From an uncultured Erythrobacter sp. (GTDB taxonomy: Bacteria > Pseudomonadota > Alphaproteobacteria > Sphingomonadales > Sphingomonadaceae): 64,000 bases of DNA. The stretch is from NCBI RefSeq assembly GCF_947492365.1, contig NZ_CANLMB010000002.1:746268-810267 (forward strand), read 5' to 3'. The translations under genes were made by a program, and so were the position numbers. The number at the start of each line of letters is the position of its first letter. The stretch's first letter is position 1. Shown one piece after another: positions 45,838-54,311 of this stretch. Under the pieces are notes generated by a model. The model was not told where the DNA came from, ran no database searches, and worked only from the letters and a program-made list of their open reading frames with translations.

Positions 45838-46035
45838 ATGACCGAAGCGGAGCTACAGAAACGGCTGGAAGTGTTGCGGTCCGAGCACCGCGACCTTGAC
45901 GCTGCGATTGTCGCCTTGAGCAGCACAGGCTCGTCCGACCAGCTCCAGATCGCACGGCTGAAGAAGCGCAAGCTCAGGCTGAAGGATCAGATCGCCGCGA
46001 TCGAAGACACGCTGCTGCCCGATATTATCGCTTAA
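45838..46035 (+). CDS. YdcH-family small protein (DUF465)
   Basis: 65 residues. A helical hairpin with LEVLRSEHRDLDAAIVAL and the conserved LKKRKLRLKDQIAAIED, the DUF465 signature. GAGAG lies close upstream of the ATG. It is the second DUF465 gene here, divergently arranged, and reads as a paralogue of the one on the minus strand. Confidence 0.85.
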   Translation: MTEAELQKRLEVLRSEHRDLDAAIVALSSTGSSDQLQIARLKKRKLRLKDQIAAIEDTLLPDIIA

Positions 46036-46060
46036 CTTGCTTTTCGCGATTTGTTTGTTT

Positions 46061-46282
46061 GCGCCTCAAGCGCCGGCGTTCGCGTCCGCTCACTTGGCTA
46101 TCCTCGCATAAGCTCGGGCGCGCGGTCGCGCTTGCGACGCCTGCGGCGTCGAACCATCCCAAGCCATTGATCGTGTCGCGGAGCACGGTTTGCGACTAGC
46201 AGACCGCAAGGCCGACCGGCCGCCCGCAGCGGGTGCGGCTTGCCGCACGTCTAGCGAGGACGAAGGCGCGGAGGCGCCTTCG
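46061..46282. repeat. Dispersed intergenic inverted-repeat element, copy 1
   Basis: A 69-bp unit at 46061-46129 recurs in inverted orientation at 58168-58236 with only three mismatches (begins GCGCCTCAAGCGCCGGCGTT). It continues into a less conserved part ending ATCCCAAGCCATT, also shared with the other locus, in direct orientation. A diverged inverted partner of the unit follows and ends in a perfect 9-bp hairpin (CGAAGGCGC-GGAG-GCGCCTTCG, 46261-46282). There is no open reading frame. The element lies between a DUF465 gene and rcdA. Confidence 0.75.
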
Positions 46283-46310
46283 CAAACTAAAGACTCGCGG
46301 AACCTTGGTC

Positions 46311-46358
46311 CAACCTCTCAAACCAAAACCCATCCGACACCTTACAACCTCTCAAACC
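46311..46358. repeat. Short direct repeat in the C/A-rich tract
   Basis: CAACCTCTCAAACC occurs at 46311-46324 and again at 46345-46358, a 34-bp period. Both copies sit in a stretch of about 100 bases nearly free of G on this strand, downstream of the dispersed repeat. Confidence 0.6.
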
Positions 46359-46389
46359 CACAACCCCACAAACACCCCACCCGAAACCC
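46357..46389 (-). other. G-quadruplex-capable tract on the minus strand
   Basis: Five runs of three or four C on the plus strand (57-59, 64-67, 75-78, 80-82 and 87-89 within 46300-46400) give minus-strand G runs separated by loops of 1 to 7 bases, satisfying the usual G3 N1-7 rule. It lies 113 bp upstream of the rcdA start, with the G-rich strand as template. Whether it folds in the cell is unknown. Confidence 0.5.
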
Positions 46390-46501
46390 TGCTTAACAAA
46401 CGACCGGAACTGTTCCGCATCGGGACGGCGGCAAATCCTATCGGGAAAGTAACCATAGGGTGCTGGTATCGCGGTGCTTTGGGGCATAGCGCAGTGGGTG
46501 A

Positions 46502-46963
46502 ATGACACGCACAACCAACCTTTCGCGTCCGATTATCGAGGCGCTCTATACCGAAGCTCTGGTCCTCGCTGATGACGTCCGCGCGGTCTTTGCGCTGGGC
46601 ACGCGCGAGCCGGAAGTGGGCGAGGATTGCGCTGCGCGGCTTGCGCTCTCGACCGAGGGGCTCAAGACCACCACGCGGATGATGCATGTGCTGGCATGGC
46701 TGCTGAACCAGCGCGCATTCTTCTCCGGCGAACTGTCCGAAGATCAGGTGCGCCGCCACGGCACTTTGCCCGAAGATCGCGGCTCCGATCCCAAGGCGCT
46801 CGCGGCGCTGGAGCCGGAAACGCGTGAATTGATCGCCGAGACACAGGCGCTCCATATGCGCATCTCGCGCCTCGATACGGCATGGCGCGGCGGATTCGAG
46901 ATGGCCTCACCTGCACGCGCGATCCATTCGCGGCTCGAACGGCGTCTGTCCGACCTCGCGTAA
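46502..46963 (+). CDS. rcdA: RcdA-like DUF1465 protein (regulator of CtrA degradation)
   Basis: 153 residues of the DUF1465 family, all helical. The conserved centre LSTEGLKTTTRMMHVLAWLL followed by NQRAFFSGE matches Caulobacter RcdA, an adaptor that helps ClpXP degrade the cell-cycle regulator CtrA. In sphingomonads this role is inferred from homology only. It follows the non-coding repeat/G-tract block and is convergent with the PEPC-like gene. Confidence 0.8.
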   Translation: MTRTTNLSRPIIEALYTEALVLADDVRAVFALGTREPEVGEDCAARLALSTEGLKTTTRMMHVLAWLLNQRAFFSGELSEDQVRRHGTLPEDRGSDPKALAALEPETRELIAETQALHMRISRLDTAWRGGFEMASPARAIHSRLERRLSDLA

Positions 46964-46978
46964 GGTTTGCGCGCGCGC

Positions 46979-49780
46979 TTAGCCGTGCGCCCCGAACTGG
47001 TTGGCAATCGCCACCGACAATCTCAACATCAGAGCATAGGCCCGCTCTATCGGGTCGATGAAGTCGCGCGTGATCGCGGCATAGCCTTGTGCTTCTGCAT
47101 CGGGATATTCCGCCGGAGCATCCAGCGCGAAGTCATGCGGCGAGGGGAAATGCGTCGGGAAGGCGCGCCGCAATTGGGCGAGTGCATCCTCGATTCGCAG
47201 GCTGAACACCATCTCCAGCACGTCTTCGCGGCTGATATCATTGGCGCGGCTGAAGACCGGGACCGAGACGGCTTTGAGGAAGATGTGCTGCATCAGCGCG
47301 AGCCGCAACGATTGCGCCGCCCCGATCATCCGGCGCGTGTCCTGCGCTCCTTCGCCCTGCTCCTCGGCGGGGAGGTGGTCGAACAGACGGTGCAGTTTGA
47401 GCGCATCGGTCCGGAGACGCGAGGCCAGCCGGCGATAGACGCCAGCGCGGTCATCCTTGGTGAGATATTCGGCCAGCACCTCGCACGCAGCCGACAGATG
47501 CGGCTCGGTCCCGCGATAGGGACGGGTGGCCCAATATGCCGAGTTGAACAGCTCGCCATGCGCGGCAACCGTCTTGACGCTGGCCAGCGCGTTGGAGGCG
47601 CGGACCAGCCGCATCAATTGCCTTCCGCGCTCGCTTTCGGCCAGCAGCGCCGCGATCTCTTCGTAATTGCCGTCAGCCGCGCTGCCGATCCCGGCGATGA
47701 CATTGACCGGATAGCCGAGCTGCTGAAGGATCGAATTGTGCGGGATCGCGCGGATCTGGCGCAGGTTCATATCGCGGTCGGCGCTGATATCTGACTGGCG
47801 GCGCGATACGCGGCTACCGGTCGAATTGAGCAGGCCCAAGCCGAAAGCTGTCACGGCACGCGAATAGGTCTGGCTGCGCAAATGATCGCGCTGATGCGCA
47901 CGGATCGCGCGGTAGAAATCGAGGCTCAGATCGGTGCGCGCATAAAGCGGATCGTCGCACACTTCGCTGCGCGCAGGGCTGTCGGTGACAATCCGCGTCA
48001 GCGTTGCGCGCGCCAGTTCGGCATTGGCGAAATAGAGATAGCCATCACCGCCCTGAAACGAGACTTCGGGTTCGAGCGCGATGGAATGGCGGGCAAAGCG
48101 GCTGCGCGCCCACGGGCTCAGCGGCCATGTCAGCCGGTCGGCGAAACCGGAAGGGTGCGCGCCGCGTCCCATGCTTTCGCCGTGGGTGTTGAAGATCAGC
48201 GCGGCAACACCGGTCAGCTTGTTCTGCTCCATCGCCTGCGCGAGCCGCCCTTGCAGACGCTCAATCGCGAGGCTTGCGGGGATCTGCCCCACAAACCGCC
48301 CCGCATCGGAAAAGCCGGTCTGGATGCAGACCCGTCCGCGCCGTTTGGCGTAGAGCTGATATTGCTCCTCTGCACACAAAGCCTCGAGGAAGCGCCCGCC
48401 ATGTTCGAGCGCGCTTTCGGTTTCGAACAGGGGCGAGACATCGACCTTGTCCTCGATCCCGAACAGCTTGGCGAAATAGAGTGCGGCGAGGATGGTGGAG
48501 GGCTGCTCGCATTCGGCGATCAGCATCCGGATCGGCGTGTCGGCGTCGATATGGCCAAGGATCTGCGCCATGGCGAGGAATTGGCGGGTCGCGGTCGAGC
48601 CTTCGATTGCGAGGCTGGCGAAGTTGGTCCGCTTGGCATCAACATTGGCCAGCATCTTGCGCAAGATCGCCATCGCGCCCTTGCTCGCCAGATCAAGCTC
48701 GGGCGCGTCGGTCAGATGGCCGCGAATGGCGTTATGCAGCTGCTTTGCGTTCACGCGGAAATGCACATGCGCCATGCCCAGCCCATCGGCGCGCATGCTG
48801 GCGGCGAGGGTCTTGAGCGCGATGGCGCGGGCCTTGTCCGTTTCGCTGCGCGCCTCGGTTTCTAGCTGCGCGATGGCGCTTTCAAGCGAGGTCAGCTTGG
48901 CCGGATCATCGGCGGTCAGGCGGTTCGCAGCGGCGGAGAGCGCTTGGGGTTCGGAAAGATCCCCGCCGAAATCCTCAGCGCTCTTGGACGCATGCTCCGC
49001 GCCTGCACGCAGGACCGCGACCAAAGCGTGCGCTTCATCAATCGCGGCGAGATCATCGGCATAACGCGCCAGCCGCTCGGCCTTTTCCGAGAGGCGGAAA
49101 CGGATCGAGGTGTACCACTGAATATCGGTGCGCCCGTCCATGTCGTAGCCGACCCATGTGGCGAAGCGAAAGGGAAGGGGGCTGAGATCGTGCCATTCAC
49201 CGGGCCATTGCCGCGCAGCATGTTCAAAGGCCTCGCGCACAATCGCGCTGCGGGCATCCTGCGCATGAGCGATCGCTGCCATGGCCTGCGCGTGCTCATA
49301 TTCTAGCGTGACTGCGGGGCGATCGCCGCTGCTTGCGCAGCTTTCCTGCGAGATGGCGCTGCCATTGCTGGCCGCATCAGCAACCGCCTGTGTATGCGCC
49401 GGAGTCAGCAGAAAAGTCGGGTGCGCGGTGAAGACCGCGTGGAGATGCGGGGTTTCCCAGCGCGCGCGGAAGCTGCCGAAGTCTGCGTCCCGCGCCAGCA
49501 CGGCGGAAAGCGCGGTGCGGTTTGCCTGCGGTTCAACCGGCGCGAGGACGCGCTCCAGCCGTTTGGCGCGCGTCCTGAGGCTGGAACATTCCAGCTCCTC
49601 AACCAGCCGCTCGATCGCGTCGAGGTCCATCCCGCCATTGCCGCCCTGGGCCTCGAGCCCGCGCGACAAATCCAGACCCAGCTGGAACACCGGATTGAAC
49701 AGTGGCGTCTCGCGGGTACGCGCGTGCAGCTCTTGCAGGCGCTGGCTGAGATCGGAAATGCTGGCGAGTGGAAGCGTCAC
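46979..49780 (-). CDS. Phosphoenolpyruvate carboxylase-like protein with altered active-site motifs
   Basis: 933 residues from the GTG at 49780 (AAGGA seven bases upstream); a TTG at 49822 is less likely. The overall PEPC fold is recognisable: FTAHPT (the catalytic-His block), GFSDAG, RAIPHNS and LEMVFSLR. Compared with E. coli PEPC as I recall it, the FHGRGG-x-x-GRGG block reads FNTHGESMGRGA, so the His and first Arg are changed, and the SDSxKD Lys is replaced in GFSDAGRF. The usual QNTG C-terminus is absent; the protein ends NQFGAHG. It starts 25 bp after glk in the zwf-edd-glk operon. It may be a diverged, non-standard enzyme; carboxylase activity should not be assumed. Confidence 0.8.
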   Translation of the reverse strand: MTLPLASISDLSQRLQELHARTRETPLFNPVFQLGLDLSRGLEAQGGNGGMDLDAIERLVEELECSSLRTRAKRLERVLAPVEPQANRTALSAVLARDADFGSFRARWETPHLHAVFTAHPTFLLTPAHTQAVADAASNGSAISQESCASSGDRPAVTLEYEHAQAMAAIAHAQDARSAIVREAFEHAARQWPGEWHDLSPLPFRFATWVGYDMDGRTDIQWYTSIRFRLSEKAERLARYADDLAAIDEAHALVAVLRAGAEHASKSAEDFGGDLSEPQALSAAANRLTADDPAKLTSLESAIAQLETEARSETDKARAIALKTLAASMRADGLGMAHVHFRVNAKQLHNAIRGHLTDAPELDLASKGAMAILRKMLANVDAKRTNFASLAIEGSTATRQFLAMAQILGHIDADTPIRMLIAECEQPSTILAALYFAKLFGIEDKVDVSPLFETESALEHGGRFLEALCAEEQYQLYAKRRGRVCIQTGFSDAGRFVGQIPASLAIERLQGRLAQAMEQNKLTGVAALIFNTHGESMGRGAHPSGFADRLTWPLSPWARSRFARHSIALEPEVSFQGGDGYLYFANAELARATLTRIVTDSPARSEVCDDPLYARTDLSLDFYRAIRAHQRDHLRSQTYSRAVTAFGLGLLNSTGSRVSRRQSDISADRDMNLRQIRAIPHNSILQQLGYPVNVIAGIGSAADGNYEEIAALLAESERGRQLMRLVRASNALASVKTVAAHGELFNSAYWATRPYRGTEPHLSAACEVLAEYLTKDDRAGVYRRLASRLRTDALKLHRLFDHLPAEEQGEGAQDTRRMIGAAQSLRLALMQHIFLKAVSVPVFSRANDISREDVLEMVFSLRIEDALAQLRRAFPTHFPSPHDFALDAPAEYPDAEAQGYAAITRDFIDPIERAYALMLRLSVAIANQFGAHG

Positions 49781-49805
49781 GGGTGAATCCTTAGAGGCGT
49801 GCCTG

Positions 49806-50783
49806 TTAGCGTGAATGCGCAAAGGCGGCGGCTGCGCCGAGCAGGCCGGGTTGCGGATGGGTGATGAGCTTGACCGGAAGCGTGCCCATCAGGCTGGAGA
49901 AGCGGCCCTTGGCGCGGAAGCGGTCGGCAAAGCCCGAGGCGAGCAGCGTGTCGCGGATGCGGAAGCCGAGGCCGCCTGCAATCACAACGCCGCTCGCGCC
50001 TTGAACCAGCGCGATATCGCCTGCGACCGATCCCAGCGAGAGGCAGAAACGGTCGACCGCAGCGGCGGCCAGACTGTCTGTTCCGCTGGTGCCCGCAGTC
50101 CAGATCGCAACGTCGTCTTGCTCGACCACCGCGCGTCCTTCGATGGCGGCAAGCGCCTGATAGATGTCGACAATCGCGGGGCCGGAGACAACGCGCTCGG
50201 TCGAAACGCGGTTATGGCGTTTGCGCAGGCGGGCAAGGATTGCGTCTTCGATGCTGTCGAGCGGGGCGAAATCGCCATGCCCGCCTTCGGTGGCTTGCAC
50301 GCGGTAAGCGCCTTTCCCGTCGCGCCAGAAATGCGCCACGCCCAGACCCGTGCCGGGGCCGAGGACGCTGATCGTGCCGCTTTCGGGCAAGTCGGTTTCG
50401 GGGCCGGTGAGGTGGACGAAGTCGCTTGCCTCAGCGCGCGCGGCGGCATGGGCGACCGCTTCGAAATCGTTGACGATCAGATGCTCGGCGCAGCCCAGCT
50501 TTTCCTCGATCAGCGGCGGGCGGATGATCCAGGGGTTGTTGGTGAAGCGGATGATGTCAGGGTTGATGCTGCCCGCGACCGCCATCGCAACCTTGTCGGG
50601 CAAGGCGCCGCCTGTGCTTGCGGCGAAGTCCTCCCACGCGGTCTGGAAGCTGGCATGGGTTGCGGTCTGGAGCGTGGCGACTTCGCCCAGCTCGATTGCT
50701 CCTTCCGCGCCGATATGCGCGAGCGCAAAGCGGGCATGGGTGCCGCCAATATCGACCGCGACAATGTCCTGAGCCGCCCCCAT
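49806..50783 (-). CDS. glk: Glucokinase
   Basis: 325 residues from the ATG at 50783, only 4 bp after the edd stop; upstream in-frame codons lie inside edd. The phosphate loop VAVDIGGTHARF (residues 8-19), LIVNDFEAVAHAA and GPGTGLGVA are the bacterial hexokinase-like (Glk, PF02685) signatures. It phosphorylates glucose to glucose 6-phosphate, feeding the zwf-edd path encoded just upstream. Confidence 0.94.
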   Translation of the reverse strand: MGAAQDIVAVDIGGTHARFALAHIGAEGAIELGEVATLQTATHASFQTAWEDFAASTGGALPDKVAMAVAGSINPDIIRFTNNPWIIRPPLIEEKLGCAEHLIVNDFEAVAHAAARAEASDFVHLTGPETDLPESGTISVLGPGTGLGVAHFWRDGKGAYRVQATEGGHGDFAPLDSIEDAILARLRKRHNRVSTERVVSGPAIVDIYQALAAIEGRAVVEQDDVAIWTAGTSGTDSLAAAAVDRFCLSLGSVAGDIALVQGASGVVIAGGLGFRIRDTLLASGFADRFRAKGRFSSLMGTLPVKLITHPQPGLLGAAAAFAHSR

Positions 50784-50787
50784 CTGC

Positions 50788-52593
50788 TCAGAGACCTGCG
50801 CTTGCCAGCATGGCCGATGCGCCTTGCTCTGCGCCGTCGGCTTGCGATTGCATGATGCGGAAAAGTTCGCGCCCGACGCCGTGTTCGAGCGGCGGGTCAT
50901 CGCATGGCGTGCGGCTGCCGAGATCGGCGCTGGTCGAGAGCGCGCCCGTCTGAGCGCAGACCCGCACAATGTCGCCGTCGCGCAAGCGGCTGAGCGGTCC
51001 GCCGCCCTTCGCTTCGGGCGTGATGTGGATCGCAGCGGGCACTTTGCCTGAAGCCCCCGACATGCGGCCATCGGTGACGAGGGCTACCTTGAAGCCCTTG
51101 TCCTGAAGCACCGCGAGCGGCGGGGTGAGCGAGTGCAGCTCTGGCATCCCGTTGGCGCGCGGCCCCTGAAAGCGCACGACCACCACCACGTCCTTGTCAA
51201 GCTCGCCCGCCTTAAAGGCTGCGGTGACATCGGACTGGTTCTCGAAGACGCGGCACGGCGCTTCGATAGTCCAGCGTTCCTTGGCAACGGCGGAGCTTTT
51301 GAAGCAGGCGCGGCCGAGATTGCCGGTGAGCAGCTTCATGCCGCCGTCCGGCTGGAAGGCCTCGGATACGGGCCGCAACATAGTGTCGTCGCGGCTTTGG
51401 GTAACGCGGCTCCACTCGAGCGCTTCGTCTGCCCACACCGGCTCGGCGGTGTAGGCGTCGAAGCCCTCGTCCCACACCGTCAGGATGTCGCGGTGGGCAA
51501 GGCCTGCTTCGAGCAGCTCGCCGATGACGTAGCCCATGCCGCCCGCATGGTGGAACTGGTTCACATCGCCCGACCCGTTGGGATAGACCCGCGCGAGCAG
51601 GGGGACGACGCTGGAGAGTTCGGCGAGGTCATTCCAGTCGATCCGGATACCCGCCGCGCGCGCCATTGCGGGGATGTGGATCGCATGATTGGTCGATCCG
51701 CCGGTCGCGAGCAGGCCCACGGTCGCATTGATGATCGCCTTTTCATCGACGACCTGTGCGAGTGTGCGCTCGGTTGTGCCCGAAAGCTCGGCCAGCCGAT
51801 GCACCGCCGCGCGGTCGAGCGCCTGGCGCAGCTTGGTCCCCGGCTGGACAAAGGCGGAGCCGGGAACGTGCAGCCCCATCATCTCCATCATCATCTGATT
51901 GGAATTGGCGGTGCCGTAGAAGGTGCAGGTACCGGGCGAATGGTAACTTGCCAGCTCGCTTTCGAGCAGCACATCGCGCCCGACGTCGCCCTTGGCATAT
52001 TGCTGGCGGGTTTCCTGTTTCTGCTTGTTCGAAATCCCGCTCGGCATCGGACCCGAAGGCACGAAGATCGCGGGCAGGTGGCCGAACCGCAGTGCGCCGA
52101 TCATCAGACCCGGCACGATCTTGTCGCAAATGCCCAAGCACGCCACCGCATCATACATCTGATGGCTGAGCGCGACGCCCGCTGCCATGGCGATATTGTC
52201 GCGGCTGAGCAGCGAGAGTTCCATCCCGTCCTCGCCCTGTGTCACCCCGTCGCACATGGCAGGCGTCGCGCCCGCGACCTGCGCGGTTGCGCCGACTTCG
52301 CGGGCGTAGATCTTCATCCGGTCGGGATAGCGGCCATAGGGCTGATGCGCGCTGAGCATGTCGTTGTAGCTCGTTACGATCCCGATATTCGGCCCGCGAT
52401 TTTCCTTCAGCGCGTCCTGATCCTCCAGCGCGCCGGCAAAGGCATGGGCGAGGACCGAGCAGGACACTGCCTCGCGCTCGGGGCGACGATCCGCCTCGCG
52501 GCGCATCAGGTCGAGGTAAGCGGCGCGGCCATCGCGCGAGTTTTCGATCACGCGGCTTGTGACGCGGTGCAGCGTATCGTGAAGCTTACTCAT
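50788..52593 (-). CDS. edd: 6-Phosphogluconate dehydratase (Entner-Doudoroff)
   Basis: 601 residues of the IlvD/Edd family. It dehydrates 6-phosphogluconate to 2-keto-3-deoxy-6-phosphogluconate using a [4Fe-4S] cluster. Visible are [21 protein letters not shown] split over the N-terminal region (Cys of the cluster), [37 protein letters not shown] and [18 protein letters not shown]. Its ATG overlaps the zwf stop by 8 bp and glk follows after 4 bp. eda is not in this cluster. Confidence 0.96.
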   Translation of the reverse strand: MSKLHDTLHRVTSRVIENSRDGRAAYLDLMRREADRRPEREAVSCSVLAHAFAGALEDQDALKENRGPNIGIVTSYNDMLSAHQPYGRYPDRMKIYAREVGATAQVAGATPAMCDGVTQGEDGMELSLLSRDNIAMAAGVALSHQMYDAVACLGICDKIVPGLMIGALRFGHLPAIFVPSGPMPSGISNKQKQETRQQYAKGDVGRDVLLESELASYHSPGTCTFYGTANSNQMMMEMMGLHVPGSAFVQPGTKLRQALDRAAVHRLAELSGTTERTLAQVVDEKAIINATVGLLATGGSTNHAIHIPAMARAAGIRIDWNDLAELSSVVPLLARVYPNGSGDVNQFHHAGGMGYVIGELLEAGLAHRDILTVWDEGFDAYTAEPVWADEALEWSRVTQSRDDTMLRPVSEAFQPDGGMKLLTGNLGRACFKSSAVAKERWTIEAPCRVFENQSDVTAAFKAGELDKDVVVVVRFQGPRANGMPELHSLTPPLAVLQDKGFKVALVTDGRMSGASGKVPAAIHITPEAKGGGPLSRLRDGDIVRVCAQTGALSTSADLGSRTPCDDPPLEHGVGRELFRIMQSQADGAEQGASAMLASAGL

Positions 52594-54052
52594 GCCAGCT
52601 CACCCCGTCGCGTTCGGTCAGCGCGATCGCCGCATTGGGACCCCAACTGCCCGCAGTATAGGGCTTGGGCGTCACCCCATGGGTGTCCCACTCGGCGCGG
52701 ATCGAATCGACCCACTCCCACTGGGCCTCAACCTCGTCGCGGCGGACGAACAGGGTCTGGTCGCCTTTGATGAGGTCGAGCAGCAGGCGCTCATAGGCGA
52801 TCCGTCGCTGCCCTTCGGCAAAGGCATCGGGCATGGCGATTTCCAGCGGCACTTCGCGCAGGCGCACACCGTCTTCGTCGAGGCCGGGCACCTTGGCCAT
52901 CAGCGAGAGCGTGATGTTCTCCTCGGGCTGAATGCCGATCAGCAGCTTGTTCGGCTGAAGCCCCGCAGAGCCCGCCGCATGCGAGCCTTCGAAGATCGAG
53001 TGCGGCACGCTGCGGAACTGCACGAGGATTTCGGTCACACGCTCGGGCAGACGCTTGCCGGTGCGCAGGTAGAAGGGCACGCCCTTCCAGCGCCAATTGT
53101 CGACATGCGCCTTGATCGCGGCGAAGGTTTCGGTGGTCGAGGCGCTGCCCAGCTCCTCGTCATAACCCGGCACCGCGCCGCCATTGACCGCGCCTGCGCG
53201 ATATTGGCCGGTGACGGTTTCGCTTGCGGACGTCGGGCGAAGCGCACGCAGCACTTTCACCTTTTCATCGCGCACAGCGGTTGCATCGAAGCTGGTCGGC
53301 GGCTCCATTGCGACGAGCGCGAGCAATTGCAGCATATGGTTCTGCACCATATCGCGCAGCGCGCCGGCCTCGTCATAAAAGGTGCGCCCTTCCAAACCGA
53401 CCGTCTCTGCAACGGTGATCTGGACATGTTCGATGACGTTGGAATTCCAGATCGGCTCGAACAGGATATTGGCAAAGCGAAGCGCGAGCAGGTTCTGCAC
53501 CGTCTCCTTGCCCAGATAGTGATCGATCCGGAAAATCCGCTCTTCGGGAAAGGCGGCGGCGACCGCGTCGTTGATCTCGGCCGAGGAGGCGAGATCGGTG
53601 CCGAGCGGCTTTTCGAGGCACATGCGCACCTTGTCGCCCGTCAAACCGGCATGTTCGAGGCCTGCGATTGTGGGGCCGAACAGGCTGGGTGCGGTGGATA
53701 GGAAGATCGCGATCCCGCCTTCTGCGCCGCCCGCGCCAGCCTCGGCCACTTTTGCCGCGAGCGCGTCAAAGCCCTCAAGCGTGCTGGCATCGAGTGTCTG
53801 ATAGGAAAGCCGGTTGAGGAAGGTCGCCATGCTCCCGCGCCGCTCTGCGGGAAGGAATTCCTCCAGCGCCTTGCGCGCCATGTCACGGAAACCGGCATCG
53901 TCGAGATCGCTGCGCGCAGTGCCGATGATCGCAAGGTCTTCGGGCAGCAGGCCGTCAGCGCACAGCGCGCACAGGCTGGGCAGCAGCTTGCGCCGCGACA
54001 GGTCCCCGGTGGCACCAAACAGGAGCAAGCGGTCGGTAGCAAAATCGGTCAT
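52586..54052 (-). CDS. zwf: Glucose-6-phosphate 1-dehydrogenase
   Basis: 488 residues. It oxidises glucose 6-phosphate with NADP+ (or NAD+) to the lactone. The nucleotide-binding start [18 protein letters not shown] and the active-site RIDHYLGKE are intact. It is the first gene of the operon zwf-edd-glk and is preceded by a palindrome suited to a LacI-family repressor. The lactonase gene pgl is not in the operon here. Confidence 0.97.
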   Translation of the reverse strand: MTDFATDRLLLFGATGDLSRRKLLPSLCALCADGLLPEDLAIIGTARSDLDDAGFRDMARKALEEFLPAERRGSMATFLNRLSYQTLDASTLEGFDALAAKVAEAGAGGAEGGIAIFLSTAPSLFGPTIAGLEHAGLTGDKVRMCLEKPLGTDLASSAEINDAVAAAFPEERIFRIDHYLGKETVQNLLALRFANILFEPIWNSNVIEHVQITVAETVGLEGRTFYDEAGALRDMVQNHMLQLLALVAMEPPTSFDATAVRDEKVKVLRALRPTSASETVTGQYRAGAVNGGAVPGYDEELGSASTTETFAAIKAHVDNWRWKGVPFYLRTGKRLPERVTEILVQFRSVPHSIFEGSHAAGSAGLQPNKLLIGIQPEENITLSLMAKVPGLDEDGVRLREVPLEIAMPDAFAEGQRRIAYERLLLDLIKGDQTLFVRRDEVEAQWEWVDSIRAEWDTHGVTPKPYTAGSWGPNAAIALTERDGVSWHE

Positions 54053-54083
54053 CGACAGTCCTTTCCTCCCTGCAATAGCGCAA

Positions 54084-54099
54084 TTGTGAACGTTCTCAA
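54084..54099. promoter_or_regulatory. Putative LacI-family operator upstream of zwf
   Basis: TTGTGAAC-GTTCTCAA, a 16-bp palindrome with one mismatched pair and the central ACGT/CG typical of LacI/GalR-family operators. It lies 32-47 bp upstream of the zwf ATG, a position that would block or overlap the promoter. Candidate site for sugar-responsive control of the Entner-Doudoroff operon; no regulator gene is adjacent. Confidence 0.5.
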
Positions 54100-54311
54100 G
54101 CCCTCGCTTTCAGCAAGCCAGCAACGCGCAATCAGGACGGGCAAAGCGGCATAGCCGATCAGCATAGCGAATGGCTTTATGCATCTCAAAATTCCCGGTC
54201 CCATTGTGCCCAGCGTTTCTTGCAAGGGAATTGTTCGTCGGATGCGAATTTGCCTCTTTTCATTTGTAGTCATTCTGTTGAAGAATAGCGCAGGTTTTTT
54301 GGGGTTCGCAC

